Shown here in pieces: positions 36,701-49,033 of a stretch of 64,000 nucleotides of DNA. Numbering within the stretch: the first letter of the stretch is position 1; the number at the start of each line of letters is the position of its first letter. This DNA is from Blasia pusilla (taxonomy: Eukaryota; Marchantiophyta; Marchantiopsida; Blasiales). The notes beneath the pieces are model-generated. The model did not search any database and was not told the DNA's origin. It saw only the letters and a program-made list of their open reading frames with translations. Made by a program: the position numbers and the translations under genes. The stretch spans positions 12,338,001-12,402,000 of the forward strand of contig CM114275.1 of assembly GCA_050084515.1 (NCBI GenBank), in the 5' to 3' direction.

Positions 36701-39700
36701 ATGGCGATGGCGACGGCGATGGGACCGCTACTGCAGACGGTTTCGGCTTCGGCTTCGGCGCGCGAGATGGTCCGCAGCCCTGCGTTTGAACTCTCACTAC
36801 GAGTCGAGGCTGCGTCGTCGTCGGGGCGATCGATTTCGGTGGGCGTTTTCAAGGTATGGCTTGGACCTGAACCTGTATCGACCGAGCTCTCAGCAGTCCA
36901 ATCATCAGGGAATCGTTCCCTCAGCGCAGGCTGGCGCAGTTTTTGCTGCCGTCGAAATGAGGACCCACGCGTTTGGGGCTGCCTTCGAATACCGAGAGGT
37001 TTACTGTACTCGTAACGCTCAGTGCAGCTTGTCTTTTAGCTATGAGATGTGGCTAAAAATTTTAGAGTGGAGGTTGGACGGTTGGTAATGTGGCTGGAAG
37101 GTTGCTCCGAAATCAACATGTAAGAATTCAACGTGTTTGGGATGCCTTGAGTCATCTCATCGGAAATCCCTCTCTTCAGTGAGAGCTATGTTGTCGGGGA
37201 TTTGCAGCGGCCGGAAAATTTGCAATCAAACTTGCAAATTTGGACTGGAGGATGTTTAGTAATACACGTTCTGCGATTTACTGCGGGAAGTTTTGGGAAT
37301 GCTCAAATACTCATCTCAATTTCCGATATCAGCTGGCGGTCGTTAAGGTGGAGTCAAGAAGTTACCCACCCAGTCCACCAATTGCAAGACGTTGCGAGAG
37401 TGCACACATCAGTCGAGGAATTTTCCTTGCGATTACGGCTGCTGTAATCCGCATGTACCACGTGGATATTGTGTAGCTTACCCTGGGCTGTTTAAAATGG
37501 AGAAGGAAGTTGAGTACGAGATTATGGCATGGACCGTCAGTTCGAGTAAACCGCACTAATTCATGAATTCTTTACGTACACAAGAACGTCGTCGAACTTC
37601 GTACACATAACGTACAAGGGAGCTTGACCAGTTTTCGCCCTGCAGCTACCCCCTGGACCCTGGTGAAGCTGTTACTGAAACTTTCAAACTTACTGTGCGG
37701 ATTGCATTGTTTTATTTCAAAGATAGATCATCGTCAGAGTCGTACACACTTCCTCATCTCAAAGGCGACCTTTACCAACTTCTCCCGGTTTCCTGCTCAA
37801 ATTCTGGCCGGTGGGTGACTGGGTGTGGCTTTAATTGATGGAAAGAACCAACCTCTGTAAGGTCCACATCAATTGTATTTGGGATAAGAACTTTCAGCAT
37901 GCAAGCAAAGTTTCCAGGCGTCTGGCCATTACCAAAATTGTGCCCTCAGAATTCAGGAAGAATGATGATTCTTTCTAAGTTCTTGAATGCGAGTTATCAT
38001 TGACCCAGCCTGTTCAAGTAGGTTTATCCACATTGTAGTTGAAGAGGATGGATTTTCGGTTCTGATAGGGCTTACATGGTTATGAAAAACTAGGAAATCC
38101 CCACATTCAGAAGTATTCAAGCCCTGCACTAAACTAGACTAGTCGGCCACCTTGCACGGGGAAACCATCCTTGAAAGTACTTAAACCATGGCAGCCTGGA
38201 AGATTCGCATTTTTTGTGTCTTGGGAAGAGTCATCTTGGACTGTAAGCATTTGGTGGAATATGTCAGCTGCACAAGGCTTTGGTTTGTCTAACGAATTTG
38301 TCCCTGGCTTCAGGTTGTACGACATGGCTCATGCGTTCATCAGTGCAGTTCCAAACAAGCATGTCTGGCCACCAAATCTTCCAGGAGTTTAATGCTGGAT
38401 CTAGATAACAAGGATTCAAATTTGGATGATGACGATGATGAGGATGATGACCAAATCATGGATATGGAGCAGTGGAGCAAAAACAAACCTGCTGGTTTTG
38501 GAGTCAAGGAGTATGACACTTCCTTGGAAGATCGACTATTAGAAGAGATAGATCGGGACAAAAAGGCGGCAGCTGAAGCCAAAGTGAGGAAACTCATCAA
38601 ACCAGTCAAGAGAGCTGGTACACTTCTGGCATAGAAGGCCAAAGAACTTTGATGCTCCTCCTGGCGATGTTGTGTAAGCGATAGTCCACCTTTCATATTC
38701 TAATAGAAGCTCTTTCATGGTGGCAGGTGTAGTGCCAGCACCTGAAGGTGTGGAGGTTTTCATTGGAAATCTGCCAAAGAAGAGGAACATAGAAAGAGAT
38801 TTGTGGTTGTCTTTGAGATCAGCCTCAGGTTTACTACACATCAGACCAATTGTTTCAGGCAATGAAAAGACCAGGGAGCCTGTATGCAAGGGGCTGGCAT
38901 TTCTAACTTTTGCTTCCCATGATGATGCTGAAGAGTAAGTGCCGTGCATACTATTCCTTTCAGATTCTTTTCTTTGCGTCTTCTGTTGAATGTCTCATTG
39001 AGGTTCGACTGTGGCACCGTGTCTGACCGTGGTTTGCAATTTTTCTAGGTTTGTTAAGAGGTTCCATGGGGAACCTGTTCTGTTTGGGAAAATGCAGAAG
39101 AACCTATCCTGTGAATTAGCCAAGCCTAGCAGTCCCTTCAAACATGGAGCATCTCCAAGACCTGCCGTGAGAGCTCCCAGACTTGGCTTTAAAGAATCGT
39201 CTGCAATTGATCATGGTGCAATCAAAGTGTCAGGTGAAGATGGGAAATTAACACGAAGGTCACTGGCCTTAGATATGGCCCCTCTGGAGGAAGAAGTTGG
39301 TACAGTTGGTATGCTAGAGGAACGAGATGAAGATCTACTTGTTTTAGAGCAGCAGATATGGAATGAGCTTGAGGATGAAGACGACTTTCAGCTTGAAATG
39401 GAGCTAGAGGAGTATGAAAGTGGTGATACGAGTTCTTCCCTGTTTTGGGAAGCGGATGAGGACTCTGACAAACCTGAGAGTGAGCATCAGAGCAATCATG
39501 GAGTCAACCGAGTTGAATCAGGAACATCTTTAATTTTTCCACAGAGTCTATCTAAAGGTGGGAGGATTGAGCACAAGGAAGTGAGGAATGATTATGATGA
39601 AGGGGTACATGAAGAACAGAGTAGTGGACAAGGCTTTGGACTGGTAGCTGGAGGTAATAAACAGGGAAACTTTACCAAGAGGCAGAATTTTGATATCACC

Positions 39701-40054
39701 TCTGATGATAGCGAGAAGAAAATACGGGAACTTCAGGCGAAAGTGCAAGGGATGCAGAGTCTATTGAAGCAAAAAAATTCTGTAAAGTCAACAAGAGAAA
39801 AGGGTATTGATAGTGCACGAGACAAGAAAGTAAGTCTACGAAATACAAATGAGGAGCAGGGTGAAGAAAGTTTAAGAGAGAAGGAAATGAGGATCGCATC
39901 TTTAGAGAAACGCCTTCTGGGTAAGGCCCGGTCAGGAAGCAATGTTTCGTCTGGCAAGCCCACAGCAAAGAAACGATCACATTCCAAGAAACGAAGTTCT
40001 AAAGAGAATAATTCCTTGCCAAAAGTTGTCAAGTTGGGATCTGCCAGCAGGTAA
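36701..40054 (+). CDS. RBD1-like plastid RRM RNA-binding protein
   Basis: Proposed exons are 36701-36853, 38314-38673, about 38727-38934 (or from 38710) and 39049-40054. Exon 1 encodes a Ser/Ala/Arg-rich leader (MAMATAMGPLLQTVSASASA) like a chloroplast transit peptide and joins exon 2 in frame (VFK then VVRHGS). Exon 2 has an acidic run and EQWSKNKPAGFGVKEYDTSL, a block that I associate with Arabidopsis RBD1, which aids plastid 23S rRNA processing. Exons 3-4 form an RRM: RNP2-like VEVFIGNLPKK, RNP1-like CKGLAFLTF, ending FVKRFHGEPVLFGK. A long acidic and Lys/Ser-rich tail follows. Exon 2 in this phase hits TAG at 38632-38634, whereas the shifted frame continues (FWHRRPKNFDAPPGDV) to a gtaagc donor at 38674. 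The proposed next intron (about 36-53 bases) is unusually short. The model is therefore uncertain between 38590 and 38730. Confidence 0.75.
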
Positions 40055-42639
40055 TATACTAGACTTCTATCTGTCAATGTGAAGCATTCTCTCTCTTTTC
40101 CTGCCTTTAGTTGGTTATCTTTCAGTTAGGTATCTGTGAAGCACATTTTGGAAACAGGCGTTTGGCCATGGCAAAGAGCATAGTTTATTTCCATGCTCAC
40201 TTTGATGGATCACGGAAGGACTTGAGAGTCTTCAGATTTTGACTGTACAGTTGAGGTTCATTCCATGTCCTAGGACCAAGGACAGTTCGTCCTTTTTCTG
40301 TGAAAGTCATGGTGCATGGGTGCAGCAAGGGTCCTTGGACATCTTAACCAGATATAAGTTCATGGAAATGGATAAAATTTGGCATTTTTGTATTATTTCA
40401 GTGATGTGGTGGAACAGTGGGGCTCAAGGTGCTGCTCAACCATGCGAAGTCACTCTTAGCTGTAGGCATATAAACTGGCATAGGAGGAGCCTGTAAAAAA
40501 TTTTGGTCTGAAGTGTTGTTTGGCTACATGACCTTCGTTTTGAGAGTTACTTTGGTAATCATTTCTTCCATTTCAGAAACTAAGAGACTTGAATATGTGA
40601 AGTTGTGAGTAGATAATGTAACTCATCATGCACTTGTCCGGACCCTAGTGAGCTTGGGTTGGTTTCTGCATCCAAGGAGTGTTGCTCCTGTATTTTATGC
40701 AGATCTATCTCTGTTTTTCTCACGAAATTAACCACCCTATTTGGTTTCCAGTGCTTCCTGCCTTTCAAGTCCCTTGAAGTTATGAAAGCACTAATGAATT
40801 TTACTTTGGGTCTTAATTATGGGGTTGAGTTTTTTCATGTAAGGGATTGAGCATTCTAGTTGATACAGATAGTTGGTCCAGAACTTTCCACTAATTTTCT
40901 TTGTTTTAAGGGTTTAGGGCCCAATCAGATAATAACCAATTATCTAATCCTGTGGTTAAATTATCTCTTGCAGACTGAGAAACAGAGAGAGACAGATTTT
41001 CACCGACGTTTTATCAAAGTGGTCAGCTCCAACACAATGACTTTGCGCAGTCATAATCTTGATATGTGAGATATTCAGGCAATGCTCGCTTCTTCAATTG
41101 TCCGATTATCCATAACATCTTTGCTGATTCGAAAGCCATCTGGCTTTGGAGGATCTGACATCTGGCTTTTCTCAGCCAGTTGAAGGCTGGCTGGAGTTTT
41201 GATGGAGGAGGTTGGTTAGTACTGGTTGCAGTTTGCAATCAGTCTTGGTGCAATTAATTGTGTTATGGTTGTGCAACGATGGAAGGTTTTTCAACTCTCA
41301 AATCAAGGCCAAATTCTCATTTGGTGGAACCACAAGAAAAGCTTTGCGGGAAGTTTACTGCTGCTAGCAGACGGACAGAGATTTCTAGTTTTTCTGAGTG
41401 AGGAATAGTTCCCAGATATATAATGCCCGGCAACTAGCAAAAGAGGTAGTGCAAGGAGGAATTGATAAAATCTTATAACTCGAATGAAGAGTCAATGGAA
41501 TTAAATCTTTTTACAATATTGTTAAAATTGACTCGATAAATTTTTCATCTGGTTATATTGACATAATGTTTTAAGGGTCCTCAACCTATGACATTGAGGG
41601 TGCAATTTTGAGGCTCTAATATTCAAACCTGTTTTGAAAGGTTTCCAATTAAGGTTGTGGAGTCTTGTCCCGACTAGTGTTTCCAACTCGAATTCCATTA
41701 ATCCAATCCCATCCAAGAAGCTCCTGATTGGATTTTGACAAAGGAGTTTAACCTAAGAAGGAATTTCTAGAGATTGCAACTAATAAGAATGTTATACACG
41801 ACCATGGAAGTGGACTTCCATGGTCCACTTCCATGAGTTTGCGAAAAATTATGTCCACAATTGGGGAACATTATCAATAGAATGCGGTTGAAAACCCCAT
41901 GATAGTCAAAGAGGGAATTAAGGATGGGGAGGAAAAACTATTTTGATTTTGGACTAAATGCAATACCATGATAGACTCCGACCATTTCATCATGATCTTG
42001 GATCAAGAAGGAACTGCAAGTTAATGAGCACAACAATGAAGGGAATGGAGAGTCAATGTAGGTGTTTGGACTAGCAATTTGTTGATCTATTCTTTTGTAC
42101 ACAAGATAGTTTATTCTTTCAAGCACTTTCTTTTTGATAAATTGGTAGTGCATCTTTAAGGCGTTGCTACATAGGGCAGTGTGCAAGTCCTGACTTGGGA
42201 TAAGGTAGCTATTGCCCTAAGCAAACTAACCAAGTAGGAAGCAATCGCGGTAGCCAAATGCACGCAGTTTAGCAACTTAACGTGGTTGAGCAGGCTGACC
42301 ATCGTATGAGAGCTATGTGGTCAAGGTGGCCTTCGTTGGGAGGTGTTCCACGACTTGGGATTTAGGGACTTGACGCTTTCAACCTCGATTTGTGGTGAGA
42401 TTGTGATCCGTACCGAGAGTTTGCAACAGAGCGCCAGTGATGGAGACACACGCGCCGATGCTGGTGGGTAGTCCGCATCCATTGACGAGGTGCTCGAGGA
42501 GATTGTTATGCCCCAGAGATTGTCACACCACATGGAGCAGTCAAGGTTGATCATGGAGTAGATTGATGGTGGGCCATCAATCTACTAAGGCGGTAAGGTT
42601 ACCCATTGGAGACCCTTTTCTTACATTTGTCTCTTGTCA
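40055..42639. other. Intergenic DNA
   Basis: No recognisable gene on either strand. The first part probably holds the 3' UTR of the RBD1-like gene. A perfect 13-bp inverted repeat with a 7-base spacer (catggaagtggac / gtccacttccatg) lies at 41803-41835. The rest is moderately AT-rich without motifs. Confidence 0.45.
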
Positions 42640-42789
42640 TTCAGGGTGCTAGGTATCGGGTAGAGCTTGTGTTAGACGGATGCACTAATGGTGACAAGCG
42701 TAGACTCCTTGCATGTGTAGCATGTTTGTGGAGAGGATGGTTGCTCAAGTAGGGGTTGCGTGTATGATGTGAGAGAGAGTCTCATTTGC

Positions 42790-43367
42790 TTAGGGAGCTA
42801 GTTCGGGAGGCTCATGATAAGCCCGAGTGTTGAGTGTGCGTGAGGCGAGGTGTGTCCTCATGGGATTAGCATTAGCGTTGGTGAGCCAGTGAGGAGTGTG
42901 GGAGACTCTTGGCGAGTCTGAGTGCTTGAGCGTGTGAGGCAAGGTTGTCATCACAACGTTCTTCCAGGGTTCAAAAGAACAGGGTAGTTCGAGTAGTGGT
43001 AGTGGACTGAGGTCTGGAGGGGTTTTGAGTGAGGAACCACCCTGACTCCCATCTATGGCTAGATTGTTATCACTAAACAGTGGGTCTAGTGACGAGATCT
43101 TAGATGGAGACAATGTCACGTGGAGGGAGATGGACGACATGGGCCACTTAGGCATGCGTCGTTTCTCAGGTGCGGTAGGCACCATGGACCTTGACGATTT
43201 CATCCAGGAGTTTGAGACATGGTACAACTTCTAGGAGATACGAGCCCCTACGCAATTCAACCCTTTCATGGCCTGGAAGGGTTGTTTCTAGCACTTAGAG
43301 AGTCCTACGATGGATGGCTATATAGAGTTTTAGTCTTTAAACTTAATAAGATCGATGCTTGGAGGAT
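42790..43367 (+). pseudogene. Gag N-terminal region of the second gypsy-like element
   Basis: On + the sequence reads EMDDMGHLGMRRFSGAVGTM, DLDDFIQEFETWYNF and FNPFMAWKGLF (stops at two points). It matches the gag at 62380-63540 (EMDDRGRGPRRFLGAVGTIE, FNPFTAWNGMFQHLEG). The frame is cut at 43367 by a solo LTR and resumes at 44673 (AWRI then YWAPGHVITSG). Confidence 0.6.
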
Positions 43368-44667
43368 TGTAATGTACAAGAAGTATAAGAATTGATCTTT
43401 TTAAAGTAGTTTAATGAGTTCGATCCCCAAGAGGATCACGATTATGTGAAAAGAGAGTTTAGGTTGGCATTTATCTTGCAATAGTTGTAGTTAAGTGTGT
43501 ATAATTCGGATTCAATCACTTATCAGTGTATTCTTCTCTCCATTAGTACCAAGAATTCTTCTCTCGATTCTCTCCAGTGGAATTTAATTCACGCTCAGGT
43601 AGATCTTCACTCAACACCAAAGAACCTCACAGAGATCTCAACAAGAAGATGGCTCCTCCTACTGTCGGAACTCAATCTGTCTAGGCAGGCTATTCTCTGT
43701 CGAACACATTTCTTACAACTTGATGTTGATTATTCTAATGATGAATGTGTTCTCCTGATCCACTCTTCACTCTGCAGACCCAATAAGAATTCTCAGACAT
43801 ATGCATCGCACATCAGACTGAAGAAATGAGTTCTTTACTACTCCATCAAGAATCAGAAAGCTTCAAAGTGTATACAAGCTTGAGAGCGTACTACTCCCTT
43901 GCTCGGACCATTCCTACACCATAAGGACTTTGTGAAAGAATGATGCTGATAACTACTTTCATGCTTCTTATATATCCTCCGGGGCAATAGTAGGTCCAAA
44001 GATCTGAAGCGTCTCTTATGAATCTAGTACCTATTTAGAGTTTGTAACTACCTTGATCTATGGTTCTCTTATCTTTTCCTATGATGGCTATGAATCCGCT
44101 GGGCGTCACTGTCCTAACTTCCTATCTGGTCCAAAAAGTCATGCCTCTTCCTAGCCTAACTATTCTAACGGTGTGCCGCTTGAAATCACGACAAGTCTTA
44201 GCTTCGCTGCGAAATCTGAACTTCTTCTTCTTCCTTTGAGGACGAAGCTCTTCCTCTTGGTCTGAACACGAAGCGCTGCACTCTTAAGGCTTGTTCCAAG
44301 TGTTTTGTTTTTCGTGCTTCGCTGAAGAGCGAAGTACTTCTTCCTCTTCTTCTTCATCGTGCTTCTTTCAAGAGCGAAGCACTTCATAAACAGGTTCTTA
44401 ATAAGGCTTCGTTGTCTTTTCCAAGCTTTGCTCTGAGTCTTTGGACTTCGTTACCACATTTCCCTCTCCTCTAAGGCAAGTCCTTGATTTTCCACCTCTC
44501 TGCCTTGTCTTAGGAGCCTCGTGATCCACTTCAATATTACTCCTTCTTCCAATACACAAACATAATATCTAAAACAGTCATGTATATACAAGCTTTACTT
44601 CATAGAGTCTTCATTCCTTGAATCAAAATGTATAAATCTCCAAAATTACAAAATTTTGGGTATCACA
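43368..44667. repeat. Solo LTR (1.3 kb) with target duplication AGGAT
   Basis: Starts TGTAATGTAC and ends GGGTATCACA, flanked by AGGAT on both sides (43363-43367, 44668-44672). There is no internal region, so it is a solo LTR produced by LTR-LTR recombination. It belongs to a family not otherwise seen here. A TATA-like stretch (cttatatatcctcc) near 43968 suggests + orientation. It interrupts gag of the surrounding element. Confidence 0.85.
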
Positions 44668-44672
44668 AGGAT

Positions 44673-46560
44673 CTATTGGGCTCCAGGGCATGTGATCACT
44701 AGTGGTCAAGAGGCATATGATGGGATGGTGAGAGGGGAGAGACCTACACCATCAGCCCTCAGACTAGATGGAGATGATGTCTTGTGAGGGCGGTGAGGTG
44801 GTAGAGATCTATGTCGCTAGAGCACCACCCAATTTCAGTCCTACTATGGAGTTCTTTCAACAATTGGGGAGGAGCTATCAGGGCATGCGGACCAACGAGC
44901 TAAAGAATCTACATGATTTTCAACGGAGATTGGGTGAGAGTCTGAGAGAGGTGATCAGGCACATGTTGCGACTGATCATTGCCACATATGGAGTGACTGA
45001 TGCGCAGTCAGTTTAGTATTGGTACATAGTTCTGGACCGGGAACTACAGAGGAGAGTCTCAGATGCGATGTTGCTTCACACGGCGAAGCCCACTCTAAAG
45101 GTGGTCTTCAAGTTTTTTGAACGGATTGAGCTCAAACATGAGTGAGAAAGAGGTGGTAACCACAGGATTTTCCCGAGAGTCGATGGGTCTGTGAGTCATA
45201 GTAGCCCCATAGGTGCCCTAGTGTGCATCAGTACCATGGGAGCAGGCCAGAATGCCCAGAGAGTAGGGGGGTATCGTGAGCCGATGAGGCAACGACCCTT
45301 ACTGACATATGTTGCCCATCAGGGACTAAGATGACAAGTTGGACGTGTGGTGGGCTACATAGGTAGTGGGATTGCCCACACCATGGTAGAGGGCCAAGGA
45401 TGCCTCAGATTGCTCAGGAGTCACCTCGAATGGCCCCACCACAGTTACAGTGTGACTATTACCATTGATATGGTCACACCATAGATAGGTGTTTTGATCT
45501 TTGCCGAGAGGCACGTCTTGAGGTTGGCCAAGGGCCTAGGGGCGGTCGTCTTGGGGTAGGTTGGGGAGTTTTTGGTCATGGTGTTAGAGTTCCACCACCT
45601 GCTAGAGGAGATGGAGCACAGACACTATAGGTGTTGCTTCTCTCGTGCATCAATCAATTGGAGGAGAGGATGGCGGCCATGACGTTGACACAACCAGGGA
45701 TAGAGCCGAACCCGAAAGCATCTATGTTGGGTGGTGCCTCCACCTTGTATTAGGATACAAATGAGGATTTTTCTGGCCTTGGTTTCATGTGTGATGCATG
45801 TCAGGTAGAGACTGTTGCGGTGGTAACTCGGGGTGCTACAAGAGTGACCGAGCCATCGAGAGATGGGGTGGTGGTTTACCCATAAGAGGGAACCAATGAA
45901 CGACACTCCAAGGTTCCACAATCTATTACGCTATCAGAGGCACTTCATAAACCATTGATTGTGCCTAGATGACCAACGGTGCCCACAAGTGAGGCAGACG
46001 CGTCGACGTCACAAGGTGTTGGTGGGACGACTTCTATGCGGCTTGGGTGGAGCTAGTTTTGACTAAAATTTTGGAGATGGCCACTAGGGTGAGTCAGGCT
46101 GCATTGTTTTCCGCCATGGAGTTGGCAAAGATGGGAGTCGGACCAGCGGAGGTGTTCCAGCTGGCCATCACATTGTGTGAGCGTGGAGAGGTGATTCCCT
46201 CTCATTGAAAGGTGGTTTTTGAGGAGGTGGTGGACCTTCCCTTGGAGCATGTGCTTAGGATGTCCCCCACTCACTCATGGCATGCTGCAACCGCCAAGTT
46301 GGTAGATATGTGAGCTAGGCCTACGATGGAGCGAGCCATGGTGACACCAAGTGAAGCGTTGTTGGATAACTAGCTGAAGTGATTTGCTTGGTTAGCCCGA
46401 TAGGTACATTGTATCACAAGCAACGCGTCCTACTTGATTTGGAAGTATAGCCCTTGATGTTAGAGAAGGCCGCATGTTTGGCCTTGGGGTTATAGAAAGG
46501 AAACCTTGAGCCATGTCCCTTTCAGATATAGACCTTTATTGGAGGCTCAATTGGAGGCAT
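44673..46560 (+). pseudogene. Gag C-terminal region and degenerate zinc knuckle
   Basis: 44768-45016 is open, and its phase continues past TAG with YWYIVLDRELQRRVSDAMLL. The text FQRRLGESLREVIRHMLRL and IATYGVTDAQSV is typical of retrotransposon gag. At about 45450-45495 CDYY...YGHTIDRCF resembles a CCHC knuckle in which the second Cys is Tyr and one codon is TGA. Downstream text to 46560 is coding-like but broken. Confidence 0.6.
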
Positions 46561-46571
46561 GTCACCCACAC

Positions 46572-47569
46572 TATCGTGCACCTACTCCCCTCGAACGTTA
46601 ATCTTAGTGTTGCGGAAGCGTACGTTCAGTAGGACACGCTCTCATGGCCAACCTCCACGCAAACGCACTCACGTTAGTGTGGCTTGGGTCAAGAGGCCTT
46701 CCAACCCATCGAGTCCTCGACTCAGCACCTCATCAAGCTCAACCTTCCCTTATTCCTAGGTTCCCAACACAAGCAAGTCTTTTGAGACTTGGGTTAGACT
46801 TTCTGGTTAGTCCAAGCACCTAAAGCGGCTTTTGCGCCCCTAGCGGTCCCAACTGTCCAATGGACCTTGCATGAGCCCCCAATCGAGACTCAAAAATGTG
46901 AGTCGCGAGTTGGAATCCAATAGGGACCTCCAAAATCCACTCTATTGGACTTGGTTCAGGTTTCGAATACCAATGCCAAAACTCTTGATCCACTCCGTGC
47001 CCTTGAGTCACTCCGCGGTGCCCAAAGTGGAGTTCGAGTCCCAAGCATCCTTTGAGACCTTCCCCCTTACTAGTACTTCTAGGGATTCCCGGGGTCCACC
47101 TACCTTTGGGGAAGAGCACAGGTGCCCCTCTTTTTGGCCCTCAACCCAACTCCTCGTACAATTGGTCTTGGCCTATATCTCGGCTTTTGCTTAAGCATTT
47201 TCCAAGAACTTTGGTGCATTGGAACCAGCTCTGCATAAGCTTCCCAATGCTACCTTATTTTTCCCAAACGTATGTTGGGACTAAAATTTATGGTCAAAAG
47301 TGCAGTCAAAAACTCCAAACGCTAGCCGCGTCCCAAGTCTGGTTCTCACCCCTTGGCCACGTCTCCTTCCGAGACTCCACTTCTCTTAAGTCTGGGTTCC
47401 GCGTTTGGTTCCGGTTTCCTTATTTGCGATCACAAATGCATGAAACGCTCACCTCGCTTGCGTCTCGCATTTGTGTTTCCTAAACTCCAAAGCGCAAATC
47501 ATCCTAGCATGAGACCGCTAGAGTTTGGATGTTCCACTTGGCGCTCGTTTGGTTATGAGGGTCGTGACA
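46572..47569 (-). repeat. Solo LTR of the chromovirus family, nested
   Basis: About 998 bases related throughout to 21045-22064 and 27406-28429, but more diverged. Left edge TATCGTGCACC, right edge gggtcgtgaca. Flanks are CACAC (46567-46571) and AACAC (47570-47574), a target duplication with one mismatch. No internal region is attached. Confidence 0.82.
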
Positions 47570-47785
47570 AACACAATATATGACTGGACATCATATAGTC
47601 GTTAGAGTCTAGCCGGAGCATGAGATGGATAGTGCTATGGAACGCACATGTGCGATAACAACACCAGTTGAGTCATATGATGTGTTGGTGGGGAATACAA
47701 TGTTATATCCTTGGGATTCATCCTAGATTTTTGGGAGGAGACCATTGCTTATCGGCCAGGGTGGCGTTAAGGTGATAGACATATG

Positions 47786-48814
47786 TGTCGTGCGCCTATT
47801 CTCCTTGAACGTTAATCTTTGTTGTTGTGGAAGCGTCCATTCAGTAGGACACGCTCTCAACGCTGATTTGCATCCAAACGCGCCCTCACGTTAGTCGGGT
47901 CTGGATCAATAAGCGGTTCTAACTTGCCAAGCTCTTGACTCGGCCTCTCATCAAGCTCAACCTTCCTAGTTTTGCTGTTTACAACACAGGCAAGTCTCGA
48001 AAGACTTGGGATAGACTTTCTGGTTGGTTCAAGAACCTCAAATGGCGTTTCATGCCTGGCGGTTCCAACTGTCCAATGGACATCCAATGAGTCCCTAACC
48101 ACGAGTCACAAAAATGAATTGCAGGTTGCAATCCAAGTGTGGCTTACGAAGTTTACTCCCTTGGATTAGGTTTGGGTTTCGAGTTCCAAGGCCAAACTCC
48201 CGTTTCATCCCGTGCCCTTGAGACGTCGTTTGGTGCTCAAAGTGGGGTTCGAGTTCCAAGACTCCTTGAAGAGACTCCCCCTTACTAGTACTTCTGGGGA
48301 TCACAGAGGTCCCCCTAACTTTAGAGAAAGACACTCGGACCCCTAAGATTGGCCCTCAACCCGATTGCTCTCACAGTCATTTTTGGCCAATATCTCAGCC
48401 TCTACTTATGCGTTTGCTGACATGTTTGGTACGTTGGAATAATCTTGGGATAATCTTTCCAATGCGCCCTTATTTTTCTCAAAAGCATCTTGGGGCTAAG
48501 AGTTATGGTCCGAAACACAGTCAAATTCCCCAAACGCTATTCGTGTTCCAAAACTGGTTCTCACTTCTTTGGCAACCAACCTTCCAAGACTCAACTCATC
48601 TCAAGTCTTGGTTCGGGTTTGGTCTAGGTTTCCTGATCGCGAACACTAACGCATGAAACGTACAACTATGTTCTGCGTTTCGTCTCTTGGACTTTTCCAA
48701 GAGACCTTTCCAAAAGCCTCTCCAAAGCGCGATCATCGTAGCGTGAGTCCACTAGAGTTCTAATGTTCCGCTTAGCGCCTATTTGGTGTTCGTTTGGTTA
48801 TGAGGGTCACAAAA
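47786..48814 (-). repeat. Solo LTR of the chromovirus family, nested, TSD ATATG
   Basis: 1029 bases starting TGTCGTGCGCC. The right edge gggtcacaaaa is a decayed form of gggtcgcgaca. Perfect ATATG duplications at 47781-47785 and 48815-48819. It lies 216 bases from the previous solo LTR, in the same host element. The intervening DNA (47575-47780) reads as protease-like text (ESYDVLVGNTMLYPLGFILD). Confidence 0.87.
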
Positions 48815-49033
48815 ATATGAGCCAGTTATATGCGCAATTTGCAAGACAAGGTGGTCGACCACGTGACGATACAATGACCACGTTTGCAGCGTTCACAAGT
48901 GGTTTTAGTTGGCCAGGAGAGTTGTTGGAGGCTAGGGGAACGCACATGTGGAGGACATCCTCGTAGTGGATAGTCTCATAGAGAGACATGCCTTGGCGGG
49001 TGTCTTCACGATGTAGTTGAGACTTCTTCATCG

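Noticed and set aside
41803-41835. Perfect 13-bp inverted repeat as a possible regulatory site or small-RNA gene
   Set aside because: Too short for a plant miRNA precursor and not next to a gene start; listed only within the intergenic entry.
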